Positions 9,371 through 18,291 of a DNA stretch of 62,046 nt are shown here, piece after piece. The position numbers and the translations under genes are program-made. Position 1 is the stretch's first letter. Each line of letters begins with the position of its first letter. The stretch covers positions 1-62,046 of the forward strand of contig NZ_JSEP01000027.1 in the NCBI RefSeq assembly GCF_001624695.1. The letters run 5' to 3'. Source of the DNA: Labrenzia sp. OB1. Lineage in GTDB: Bacteria; Pseudomonadota; Alphaproteobacteria; Rhizobiales; Stappiaceae. The notes below the pieces were generated by a model. That model was not told the DNA's origin and searched no databases. It saw only the letters and a list, made by a program, of their open reading frames with translations.

Positions 9371-9401
9371 ACCCCGGATCTGCGCTTCGCTTGTCCGGGG
9401 T
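9371..9401. repeat. Dispersed palindrome, copy 3
   Basis: ACCCCGGA (9371-9378) pairs with TCCGGGGT (9394-9401). Same family as 390-433 and 521-575. Confidence 0.5.
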
Positions 9402-9496
9402 GACACTCGGAGGGTCACATCCCCGATAGAGGTATTTGGCGCAACCTCCCGTTCAAATACGACGGCCTTGTCCCGCAACGGGAGACCCTAACAAGC

Positions 9497-9525
9497 GAAG
9501 GTCCCGGACATGATCCGGGACCTTC
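9497..9525. repeat. Perfect 12-bp stem palindrome, copy 4
   Basis: GAAGGTCCCGGA (9497-9508) and TCCGGGACCTTC (9514-9525) form a perfect stem with a 5-base loop. It lies 58 bases past the stop of typA on the minus strand, but there is no T-run, so a rho-independent terminator is not shown. Confidence 0.55.
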
Positions 9526-9582
9526 AATGCACGCGTGACGTGGCCCCGGCGCAAGGCCGGGGCGGAGGGTTCGGCAGTTGCC

Positions 9583-11406
9583 TTACGCGGAGGCCTTGTT
9601 GGCCGTGCGTTCGGCGCGTTTGCGCTCGTGCGGGTCGAGCATCGCCTTGCGCAGGCGGATAGACACCGGGGTGACCTCCACCAGCTCATCGTCGGAGATG
9701 TAGGAGAGCGCCGCTTCCAGGGTCAGTTTCTTCGGCGTGGTCAGCTTGACCGCGTCGTCCTTGCCGGCGGAGCGAATGTTGGTGAGCTGCTTGCCTTTCA
9801 GGACGTTGACTTCCAGGTCGTTGCCACGGGTATGCTCGCCGACGATCATGCCCGGATAGACCTTGGTGCCCGGGTCGATCATCATCGGGCCACGGTCTTC
9901 AAGGTTGAACAGGGCATAGGCCACGGCCTCGCCGGTGCCGTTGGACAGGAGCACGCCGGTATGACGGCCCTGGATCGGGCCCTTGAAGGGCTCGTAACCG
10001 TGGAACAGGCGGTTGAAGATAGCCGTGCCGCGGGTGTCGGACATGAGCTCGGCCTGGTAGCCGATCAGGCCCCGGGTCGGGGCATGGAAAACGAGACGCG
10101 TGCGTCCGCCGCCTGAGGGCTTCATCTCCAGAAGGTCGGCCTTGCGTTCCTGCAGCTTCTGCACGACAGCACCGGAGTGCTCCTCGTCAACGTCGATGAT
10201 GACTTCCTCGATCGGCTCCAGCCGGTTTCCGGCGTCGTCATATTGAAAGACGACGCGCGGACGGCCGACGCCGAGCTCGAAGCCTTCGCGGCGCATGTTC
10301 TCGATCAGGATCGCCAGCAGAAGTTCGCCGCGGCCGGAAACGACGAAAGCGTCCGGCTCGTCGGTTTCTTCCACTTTCAGGGCGACGTTGCCCTCGGCTT
10401 CCTTCATAAGACGCTCGCGGATGACGCGCGACTGCACCTTGGCGCCTTCGGTCCCGGCCAGCGGGCTGTCGTTGACGCGGAAGGTCATGGACAGGGTCGG
10501 CGGATCGATCGGCTGGGCCTGCAGCGGCTCGCTGATGGAGGGGGAGCAGAGCGTGTCGGCCACGGTTGCCTTGGTCAGGCCTGCGATGGAGACGATGTCA
10601 CCGGCTTCGCCCTGTTCGATCGGCTGGCGCTCCAGGCCACGGAAGGCAAGAACCTTCGAAATACGGCCTGTCTCGACGACGCTGCCGTCCCGCGCCAGGG
10701 CCTTGACGGCCATGTTCGGCACGGCGGTGCCTGAAACAATGCGGCCGGTCAGGATGCGCCCGAGGAACGGATCGGACTGAATGGTCGTCGCCAGCATGCG
10801 GAATTCGCCCGGCTCGGCTTCCGGCTCGGCGATCCGGTCGAGAACCATGTCGAACAGCGGGTCCATCTTGTCTTGCGGTCCGTCCGGCTCAAGCGCCATC
10901 CATTCCTGTTTGGCGGAGCCGTACAGAACCGGGAAATCGAGCTGATCTTCATTTGCGTCCAGCGCGGCGAACAGGTCGAAGACCTCGTCGAGTACTTCCT
11001 CGGCGCGCTGCTCGGGCTTGTCGATCTTGTTGATCGCGACGATCGGCTTGAGGCCGAGCTTCAGCGCCTTGCCGAGCACGAACTTCGTTTGCGGCATCGG
11101 GCCTTCGGCGGCATCGACCAGCAGGATCACGCCGTCGACCATGTGCAGGATGCGTTCGACTTCGCCGCCGAAGTCGGCGTGGCCGGGCGTGTCGACGATG
11201 TTGATGCGGGTGTCTTTCCAGACCAGCGACGTCACTTTGGCAAGGATTGTAATCCCGCGTTCGCGCTCTATGTCGTTGGAGTCCATCATCCGTTCTTCCG
11301 TGCGCTGGTTGTCGCGGAACGCGCCGGATTGCTTGAGAAGAACGTCGATCAGTGTGGTTTTGCCATGGTCAACGTGTGCGATGATGGCAATATTGCGCAA
11401 GTTCAT
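9583..11406 (-). CDS. typA: Ribosome-associated GTPase TypA/BipA
   Basis: A 607-residue translational GTPase, full length for TypA. From ATG 11406 it begins MNLRNIAIIAHVDHGKTTL; G1 P-loop HVDHGKTT, G2/switch I ERERGITI, G3 DTPGHADFGGE and G4 NKID are all present. Domains II, III, V-like and the TypA-specific C-terminal region follow. It binds the 70S ribosome and assists 50S assembly and stress growth. The ribosome site GGAG precedes the start; an upstream ATG at 11418 is less likely. Confidence 0.96.
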   Translation of the reverse strand: MNLRNIAIIAHVDHGKTTLIDVLLKQSGAFRDNQRTEERMMDSNDIERERGITILAKVTSLVWKDTRINIVDTPGHADFGGEVERILHMVDGVILLVDAAEGPMPQTKFVLGKALKLGLKPIVAINKIDKPEQRAEEVLDEVFDLFAALDANEDQLDFPVLYGSAKQEWMALEPDGPQDKMDPLFDMVLDRIAEPEAEPGEFRMLATTIQSDPFLGRILTGRIVSGTAVPNMAVKALARDGSVVETGRISKVLAFRGLERQPIEQGEAGDIVSIAGLTKATVADTLCSPSISEPLQAQPIDPPTLSMTFRVNDSPLAGTEGAKVQSRVIRERLMKEAEGNVALKVEETDEPDAFVVSGRGELLLAILIENMRREGFELGVGRPRVVFQYDDAGNRLEPIEEVIIDVDEEHSGAVVQKLQERKADLLEMKPSGGGRTRLVFHAPTRGLIGYQAELMSDTRGTAIFNRLFHGYEPFKGPIQGRHTGVLLSNGTGEAVAYALFNLEDRGPMMIDPGTKVYPGMIVGEHTRGNDLEVNVLKGKQLTNIRSAGKDDAVKLTTPKKLTLEAALSYISDDELVEVTPVSIRLRKAMLDPHERKRAERTANKASA

Positions 11407-11551
11407 GAGTGGCTCCAAAAGACAGAGCGGGCCCTTTAGAGGACCCGCAGCATGTCTGGATGTGAGATATCTACAGATCGGCTGCTCGCCGAATTTGGCG
11501 CCTTTATACGTGGCCGGGACGGATTGTGCAATGCAATGTCACAAGTGCGCA

Positions 11552-11580
11552 TTGACAGTATATGGTTGAAGGCGTAATTC
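11552..11580 (+). promoter_or_regulatory. Sigma-70-type promoter of marR
   Basis: -35 TTGACA (11552-11557) and -10 TAATTC (11575-11580) are separated by 17 bases. It lies just before the palindrome at 11581 and the marR start at 11611. Confidence 0.65.
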
Positions 11581-11595
11581 GTAAGGTAACCTTAC
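11581..11595. promoter_or_regulatory. Palindromic operator, probable MarR autoregulatory site
   Basis: GTAAGGT A ACCTTAC is a perfect inverted repeat with 7-bp arms. It abuts the -10 box and covers the expected transcription start, where a bound dimer would block RNA polymerase. Autoregulation of marR-efflux pairs is common; binding here is inferred. Confidence 0.7.
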
Positions 11596-11610
11596 TAAAT
11601 TGGAGTGTCG

Positions 11611-12072
11611 ATGTCTGTTCCTCCTCCGAGCGTAGGTGTCACCATGCTGGTCGTCGATTTGGCACGGTTGATCCGCAGGCGCTTTGAGACAGCCCTGCTG
11701 GAAGTCGACACGGGACTGACGGTCGGCGAGGCAAGAACCCTGTTTTATGTCTGGCGCAGTCCCGGGCAGAGGCAGGCTGTGCTGGCCGAAAACATGTATG
11801 TCGAGCCGATGACCCTGGTTGGATATCTGGACTCCCTGGAAGCGGCCGGACTTATCAAGCGTTGCGCCGATCCGACAGACAAACGGGCAAAACTCATCAA
11901 GCTGACACCGCAGTCCGATCCGCTGCTTGAACGCATCGGCGTGGCGCTTCACGCGGTGCGCTCGCAAGCGCTCGAAGAGATTGCGTCGGACAAACAGGAC
12001 GTTCTGGAAGATCTGTTGCAGACGATGAAGGACAGCATGCTGCAAGAGGTTTCCAAAGGGAAACAGAAATGA
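11611..12072 (+). CDS. MarR-family transcriptional regulator
   Basis: A 153-residue winged-helix regulator. ATG 11611 follows TTGGAG by 5 bases; a GTG at 11605 is in frame. The helix-turn-helix and wing lie at about residues 45-100 (QAVLAENMYVEPMTLVGYLD, then GLIKRCADPTDKRAKLIKLT, with the conserved D-x-R wing motif). It overlaps the efflux gene by ATGA, so it probably represses its own operon through the 11581 palindrome and responds to a lipophilic or phenolic ligand. Confidence 0.88.
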   Translation: MSVPPPSVGVTMLVVDLARLIRRRFETALLEVDTGLTVGEARTLFYVWRSPGQRQAVLAENMYVEPMTLVGYLDSLEAAGLIKRCADPTDKRAKLIKLTPQSDPLLERIGVALHAVRSQALEEIASDKQDVLEDLLQTMKDSMLQEVSKGKQK

Positions 12073-13280
12073 TTTCCGACATCCCGATCATGAGCGCAAG
12101 GCGTACCGCGCTTCTCGGAGCCGGGCTTGTCGCCATCGGGCCCATCTCGATGGCGCTGTACACGCCGGCGATGCCAGCGCTTGTCGAGGCGTTCGGTACC
12201 AGCGATGCAGCGGTCAAGCTTACGCTGACAGCCTATTTCGCCGGTTTTGCCCTTGCCCAGCTGATCTGCGGCCCGGTCACCGATGCCTTCGGGCGCAAGC
12301 CCGTCACTCTGGCGTTTCTGTCTCTTTATCTGATCTCCAGTGTGCTGGCGACCCTTGCGCCAACGGTGGAGTTCATGGTCGCCGCACGCGGGTTTCAGGG
12401 CCTCGGGGCGGCCATCGGCATTGCCGTTTCCCGAGCGATGGTCCGGGATCAGTTCTCCGGCCAGGCCTCGTCAAGGATCATGAACACCATCGCCATGATG
12501 CTTGCGCTCGGCCCGGCGATCTCGCCGACCATCGGCGGTTTCGTGCTGGAGCTGTTCGGCTGGCAGGAGGTTTTCTGGTGCATGGTGATCTACGGCGCCG
12601 TGCTGATGTTGGCGGTTGTGGTCTTTCAGGTAGAGACCAATCCGAACCCCGGCACACATCACCTGAATCCGCGGCAACTGGTTTCCAATTACCTGACCCT
12701 GCTCAAGGATCCGCGTTTTCTGGGGCCGAGTCTCCTGATCGGCTTCGGCCTTGGGACACTCTATGCGCTGGCGACCGTCCTGCCTTTCGTACTGATTTAT
12801 GAAGTCGGCCTGACGCCGTCCGAGTTCGGTCTGTCCATGATCATCCAGTCAGCGGCTTTCATTTCAGGCACAGTCCTGACCGGTCGGCTGCTCAGGGTTG
12901 TTGAGGCGCGCAAACTGGTGCCCTATGGCATGGCGATCTGGGTTGCCGCGTCTGTGTTGATGTGCTGGCTGAACCTGACCCAGCAACCGACCGTAACGAC
13001 CGTCATGGGGCCGGTCGCCCTGTTTGCGTTTGGCCTGGCGCTGGTCCTTCCGGCCAGTTTCACGGACTCCATGGCTCCATTTCCGAATATCGCCGGCGCT
13101 GCCTCCTCTCTCGTCGGGTTTCTGCAGTTCGGCGGCGGTATTGTCGTGAGCCTGATCGTGGCAGCCCTGCATGACCCGGTCTTCGGGCTGGCCGTGATCC
13201 TGCCGATGATGCCGATCGCCGGCATCGCCTGCAGTCTGTTTTTCAAAAGCCAGGTGCCGCAGCCGGCCGCTGCCCGATAA
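12069..13280 (+). CDS. MFS drug-efflux permease, Bcr/CflA family
   Basis: A 403-residue transporter with about 12 membrane helices. The Bcr/CflA pattern is visible in MALYTPAMPALVEAFGTSDA in helix 1 and the loop motif GPVTDAFGRKPV (about residues 73-84). Its ATG overlaps the marR stop, so the two are translationally coupled. Function: proton-driven drug export; the substrate is unknown. A hairpin without T-run (13285-13293 / 13311-13319) lies just past the stop. Confidence 0.88.
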   Translation: MISDIPIMSARRTALLGAGLVAIGPISMALYTPAMPALVEAFGTSDAAVKLTLTAYFAGFALAQLICGPVTDAFGRKPVTLAFLSLYLISSVLATLAPTVEFMVAARGFQGLGAAIGIAVSRAMVRDQFSGQASSRIMNTIAMMLALGPAISPTIGGFVLELFGWQEVFWCMVIYGAVLMLAVVVFQVETNPNPGTHHLNPRQLVSNYLTLLKDPRFLGPSLLIGFGLGTLYALATVLPFVLIYEVGLTPSEFGLSMIIQSAAFISGTVLTGRLLRVVEARKLVPYGMAIWVAASVLMCWLNLTQQPTVTTVMGPVALFAFGLALVLPASFTDSMAPFPNIAGAASSLVGFLQFGGGIVVSLIVAALHDPVFGLAVILPMMPIAGIACSLFFKSQVPQPAAAR

Positions 13281-13284
13281 GATA

Positions 13285-13319
13285 CCTTGCGGCTGATATG
13301 CATCCCTGACGCCGCAAGG
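13285..13319 (+). other. Hairpin after the efflux gene
   Basis: CCTTGCGGC (13285-13293) pairs perfectly with GCCGCAAGG (13311-13319) around a 17-base loop. It could end or stabilise the marR-efflux transcript, but no T-run follows, so the terminator role is uncertain. Confidence 0.4.
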
Positions 13320-13439
13320 CGGATCCGCGCGGAGCCGGGATAACAGGGGAACGCGAGCATGACGGCGCTTGACCCGTTCCGCCGGAGCAGGCATCAGGAG
13401 CCGGATTGATTCTGGGTGCTGTCCCTGAGGAGCCGCGAC

Positions 13440-14258
13440 ATGGCGAAAGCCGCTGCATACCGTCTGCCGACAGACCGCCCGCAGGTGATGGGCATCCTGA
13501 ATGTTACACCCGACTCCTTCTCCGACGGCGGACAGCATGCTGTGCCCGGTGCGGCGCTGGCCCATGCAAGGGCGATGATCGATAAGGGCGCCGATATTCT
13601 CGACATCGGAGCGGAGAGCACGCGGCCGAACTCGGTGCCGGTCGCGCAGGAAGAAGAATGGGCCCGGCTCGCACCCGTCCTTGAAGACGTCGTCGGCCTC
13701 GGAACGCCGGTTTCCATCGATACATACAAGGCTGAAATCGCCCGGCGGGCCTGCGCGGCTGGAGCCGTCATTGTCAATGACGTCTGGGGCCTGCAGAAGG
13801 ATCCGGCCATGGCGGATGCGGTGGCCGAGGCCGGAGCGTTTGTGGTGATGATGCACAATCGAGCAGGCATCGACGGCGACCTCGATATTCTCGGGGACAT
13901 CGACAGTTTCTTCGAAACCTCGATGGAACTTGCAAGCCGGGCCGGTATCGCCCGGGAAAAGCAGATTCTCGATCCGGGCTTCGGATTCGGCAAGACCATC
14001 GACCAGAATTTTCTTGTTCTCAATCGCTTGGACACGCTGAAGAAACACGGGCTGCCGCTTCTTGCCGGAGCCTCCCGCAAGAGGATGATCGGCGCCGTGC
14101 TTGGTGCGGATATCGAAGACCGTCTTTATGGCTCACTCGCTGTCCATATGACCGCCCTTTTGAAAGGGGCGGCGATCGTGCGGGCACATGATGTGGGTCC
14201 ACATGCGGATTGCGTGCGTATGCTTGAGGCAACCTCGCTTGAACGGAACCCCAACTGA
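13440..14258 (+). CDS. folP: Dihydropteroate synthase
   Basis: A 272-residue TIM-barrel enzyme that joins 6-hydroxymethyl-dihydropterin pyrophosphate to p-aminobenzoate in folate synthesis; the target of sulfonamides. Signature segments: GILNVTPDSFSDGG (about 20-33), DIGAESTRPNS (about 60), IVNDVWGLQ, DPGFGFGKT and LLAGASRKRM. ATG 13440 has GAGGAG 8 bases upstream; the earlier in-frame start at 13416 is unlikely. folK follows after one base. Confidence 0.96.
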   Translation: MAKAAAYRLPTDRPQVMGILNVTPDSFSDGGQHAVPGAALAHARAMIDKGADILDIGAESTRPNSVPVAQEEEWARLAPVLEDVVGLGTPVSIDTYKAEIARRACAAGAVIVNDVWGLQKDPAMADAVAEAGAFVVMMHNRAGIDGDLDILGDIDSFFETSMELASRAGIAREKQILDPGFGFGKTIDQNFLVLNRLDTLKKHGLPLLAGASRKRMIGAVLGADIEDRLYGSLAVHMTALLKGAAIVRAHDVGPHADCVRMLEATSLERNPN

Positions 14259-14259
14259 G

Positions 14260-14808
14260 ATGACATCTTCCAACCGGACGCCGGACACCGATGAAACCGG
14301 CGAGACTCCGATCCGCCGCGCTCCGACACGCTGTGCTCTTGGGCTCGGGTCCAATGTCGGCGATACGAAGGCCATTCTGGACAAGGCGATAGGGAAACTG
14401 GATCAGACGGAAGGCATCACGCTGGTGCTGCGCTCCTCCGATTACCGGACGCCGCCCTGGGGGCCGGTGCCGCAGGACGACTACCGCAATTGCTGTGTGG
14501 TGATCGATACGCTTCTCAGTCCAGTCCAGTTGCTCAGGCGCTGCCTTGAAGTGGAGACAGAACTCGGGCGGGTGCGCGATGTTCGCTGGGGGCCGAGGTC
14601 TATCGATGTCGATGTATTGATCTATGGCCTTGAGAAGGTGGTGGAGAAGGATCTCGAAATACCGCACCCCCGCATGGGCGACCGGGCTTTCGTTCTGATC
14701 CCGCTGGCCGAAATCTGGCCCGATGCGCCGCTTGGCGACGGGCGGACGGCGGCGGATGCGCTGGAAATCTGTCCGGACCGGGATGGTGTTGTCAAACTGC
14801 TCGACTGA
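14260..14808 (+). CDS. folK: 2-amino-4-hydroxy-6-hydroxymethyldihydropteridine pyrophosphokinase
   Basis: A 182-residue HPPK that pyrophosphorylates hydroxymethyl-dihydropterin, supplying FolP. Motifs: ALGLGSNVGDTK near residue 30, RWGPRSIDVDVLIYG (about 105-120) and PHPRMGDRAFVLIPLAE. ATG 14260 lies one base after the folP stop; longer frames upstream overlap folP. There is a roughly 25-residue N-terminal extension rich in Thr, Asp and Glu. folB, often between folP and folK, is absent here. Confidence 0.95.
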   Translation: MTSSNRTPDTDETGETPIRRAPTRCALGLGSNVGDTKAILDKAIGKLDQTEGITLVLRSSDYRTPPWGPVPQDDYRNCCVVIDTLLSPVQLLRRCLEVETELGRVRDVRWGPRSIDVDVLIYGLEKVVEKDLEIPHPRMGDRAFVLIPLAEIWPDAPLGDGRTAADALEICPDRDGVVKLLD

Positions 14809-14835
14809 AGCCTTTTGCATGCTTCGGGCGATTTC

Positions 14836-15513
14836 CTAACCAGCAAAGCTTCTCATGTGAAAACCGGCTGTTCCGGCAGATTGCCGGTGCGGTGCTCCGA
14901 AAGGACAGGCGCGCCGGGCCAGGCAGCCGGACCAGCAGTCGCCCGCCGGATTGGCCGCCAGATAGTCGCGGCATACCGGCACGTCGTAACCGTTTTCCAG
15001 CGATATGGCGTTTGCCGGGCAGGTGGAGAGGCAGGGTTTTTCCGTGCAGGCCGGGCAAGGACCGTCTTCGGCCACAGCCAAGGCGTCAGGAAGCTTCGCG
15101 GCGCTTAGGAACGCAGCCCTGAAGCCCGCCCACAGCCCGAAAGTCCCATGCGCGAGCACGCCCAGGGGGCTCGGCGAGAAGCCTCCGCATTTCAACGCCC
15201 ATTGCTGAAAGGGATGATACGGCGGACCTTCGAAGGGAAACAGCGCCTCGAAGCCGTGCCTTGCGGCGCATTCGCTCAGAACGCGTTTCGTATACCGGTC
15301 GAGCGGATCGGGCATGCCGTCTGTATGTTCCGGGCTTTTCTCGAAGACCGGCCACAGAGCCGGGCCGGTGCTGCCGATCAGCAGAAGGCTTTTTGCGGGT
15401 CGGCCACCGGAAAGCGGGGGAAGCGGATAGTCCCCGGCGGGATGAAAGCCGCCCAGTCGCAGGAACCCGGCGGCGAGGAGATCATTCATCAACTCTGCCG
15501 CCGGTCCCGTCAT
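14836..15513 (-). CDS. Ferredoxin-type 4Fe-4S protein (QueG/MMACHC-like)
   Basis: A 225-residue soluble protein. The C-terminal third has a cluster-binding arrangement: CPACTEKPCLSTCP (about residues 149-162), then CRDY, DCWSGC and RACPFG, giving eight or more cysteines. The N-terminal part resembles the cofactor domain of QueG/B12-processing reductases, with no tight match by eye. It likely carries electron-transfer or reductase activity; the substrate is unknown. It lies just downstream of argG on the same strand (10-base gap). Confidence 0.6.
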   Translation of the reverse strand: MTGPAAELMNDLLAAGFLRLGGFHPAGDYPLPPLSGGRPAKSLLLIGSTGPALWPVFEKSPEHTDGMPDPLDRYTKRVLSECAARHGFEALFPFEGPPYHPFQQWALKCGGFSPSPLGVLAHGTFGLWAGFRAAFLSAAKLPDALAVAEDGPCPACTEKPCLSTCPANAISLENGYDVPVCRDYLAANPAGDCWSGCLARRACPFGAPHRQSAGTAGFHMRSFAG

Positions 15514-15523
15514 CGCAAGGGTC

Positions 15524-16744
<1,221 letters not shown>

Positions 16745-17036
16745 TTGGAGAGGGTCCAGTTTGCTGTTCCGGGGTCCATCAGGGATGTGAAGTTGCCCCG
16801 AAACCGGACCAAATTCCATATCCTGAGCAGTTTCCGGGCGGTTTGACCGCGTGTTGAAAATTTGCGGCAATTTAGCCGGTTCTCTTCCCGGCGCAAGCCC
16901 TTGCGGCTCCACCTGCGTTCATTTGTCGGTGGAGTGGCGGGTTGACCGAAACCGTACCGACCGCGCCGCATCCGAAAATGGAGGAAACCGTGGCGCAGGT
17001 ATCGCCAACGCGCGTCCTGGGGGGGGCAATTGATGC

Positions 17037-17645
17037 CTAGCCGGCGCGGGTCGGTTCCTTGCTGTATTTCGCCATGAACATGTCCACGCTCTCGGCAATG
17101 ATCTTGTCGATTTCCGCGCGGTCCGGGACACGGGCGGCGTAGAGGTTCGGGAAAAAGCCGCGTGACTTGATAAGGCCGAGAAACTGCTTTGCCGCGACCG
17201 CCGGGTCGTCGACGGACAGCCGGCCTTCTTCGGTGGCGCGCCGCAGGACGGCTTCGAAATCGGACTGGAGGGTCATGCGCGATTCCATGTCCGCCGCCAA
17301 CGCCGGGTCGCGGATCGTTTCGCTCATCACCATGCGGGCAAGGTTCATGAAACACGGATTTATCAGCAGCGCGCCTTCTGCCCAGCCGAGCTCCATCAGC
17401 ATTTCGCGGATCGGTTTGGTATTGTCGTAGGGAATTTCAAGCGCGGAATTCACCTGGTCGACGAGAAACTGATTGATCTCGTGGAAGAGCACTTCCTTGC
17501 TTTCGAAGTGATTGTAGACCGTTCGCTTGGATACCTGAGCCCGCTCGGAAATCCGGTCCATGCTTGTGCCGGCATAGCCTTTTTCCTGAAATTCCGCGAT
17601 CGCGGCTTCAATGATCTGCTTTTTCTTCCGGTCTGATACGGACAT
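17037..17645 (-). CDS. TetR-family transcriptional regulator
   Basis: A 202-residue repressor started at ATG 17645 (GGATCAGG upstream). The N-terminal helix-turn-helix is clear (AQVSKRTVYNHFESKEVLF, residues about 36-54), followed by a TetR C-terminal ligand domain. It is divergent from the molybdenum hydroxylase genes; two palindromes in the 181-base gap (17727-17744 and 17764-17782) are probable operators for both directions. Confidence 0.9.
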   Translation of the reverse strand: MSVSDRKKKQIIEAAIAEFQEKGYAGTSMDRISERAQVSKRTVYNHFESKEVLFHEINQFLVDQVNSALEIPYDNTKPIREMLMELGWAEGALLINPCFMNLARMVMSETIRDPALAADMESRMTLQSDFEAVLRRATEEGRLSVDDPAVAAKQFLGLIKSRGFFPNLYAARVPDRAEIDKIIAESVDMFMAKYSKEPTRAG

Positions 17646-17726
17646 GCCTGATCCGAGTTCTCCCACGACTGATTTTTTTTCGCGTGTTGTGTCCTGTTCC
17701 CTTACATCCCAAAAATTCCGCTCTAT

Positions 17727-17744
17727 GTAAACTACGGCGTTTAC
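17727..17744. promoter_or_regulatory. Probable TetR operator 1
   Basis: GTAAAC tacggc GTTTAC is an inverted repeat with 6-bp arms in the divergent intergenic region. It shares the GTAAAC half-site pattern with operator 2. Confidence 0.6.
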
Positions 17745-17763
17745 AGACGCGCAGACAATCATT

Positions 17764-17782
17764 AAACTGCACGGTGTAGTTT
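17764..17782. promoter_or_regulatory. Probable TetR operator 2
   Basis: AAACTGCAC G GTGTAGTTT is a near-perfect palindrome, with eight of nine base pairs and one G/T pair. It lies 45-63 bases before the hydroxylase start. Confidence 0.65.
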
Positions 17783-17826
17783 ACTTCCTTTAGCCAGATC
17801 AGGCCAGCCAAAGGAGATGTCTCAAG

Positions 17827-18288
17827 ATGTCAGTGACATTGAAAATCAACGGGGAAACGCGCACCCTCGATACCGATCCCGACAGCCCGCTCTTGTGGGC
17901 ACTGCGCGACGAACTCAAATTGACCGGTACCAAATTCGGTTGCGGCATCGCCTCGTGCGGCGCCTGCACCGTCCATCTGGACGGCATGCCGATCAGATCC
18001 TGCCAGACCATGGTGGGAGATGTGGAAGACGCTGAAATCACCACAATCGAAGGGATCGACGGCAAGGCCGCCGAAGCCGTGCAGGCCGCCTGGCAGGAGC
18101 TGGATGTGCCGCAATGCGGCTATTGTCAGTCCGGCCAGATCTTGGCTGCGACTGCGCTCTTGAGCGAGACGGGCAAACCGACCGACGAAGACATAGACTT
18201 CGCCATGGACGGCAACGTCTGCCGCTGCGCCACCTATGCCCGTATCCGCAAGGCGATCCACCTTGCTTCCGACAAGATGGAGGGCTGA
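17827..18288 (+). CDS. 2Fe-2S subunit of an IorA-type molybdenum hydroxylase
   Basis: A 153-residue small subunit of the xanthine-dehydrogenase family. An N-terminal plant-type 2Fe-2S domain has FGCGIASCGACTVHLDG (about residues 38-54) with a fourth Cys at SCQT; the C-terminal four-helix 2Fe-2S domain has CGYCQSGQI and CRCATY. It passes electrons from the Mo site to an outside acceptor. It is first in a two-gene operon, with the catalytic subunit 3 bases further on. Confidence 0.93.
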   Translation: MSVTLKINGETRTLDTDPDSPLLWALRDELKLTGTKFGCGIASCGACTVHLDGMPIRSCQTMVGDVEDAEITTIEGIDGKAAEAVQAAWQELDVPQCGYCQSGQILAATALLSETGKPTDEDIDFAMDGNVCRCATYARIRKAIHLASDKMEG

Positions 18289-18291
18289 GCC

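Larger units (their letters stand above)
8991..9582. other. 592-base non-coding gap with dispersed palindromes
   Basis: No convincing gene on either strand. It contains several copies of a CCGGA/TCCGG palindrome family (for example 9371-9401 and 9497-9525), plus a related stretch near 9260-9300. Codon use of the open frames crossing it is unbiased. Confidence 0.5.

Noticed and set aside
9497..9525. Terminator for typA
   Set aside because: Strong stem but no T-run in the minus direction, and it matches the dispersed palindrome family.
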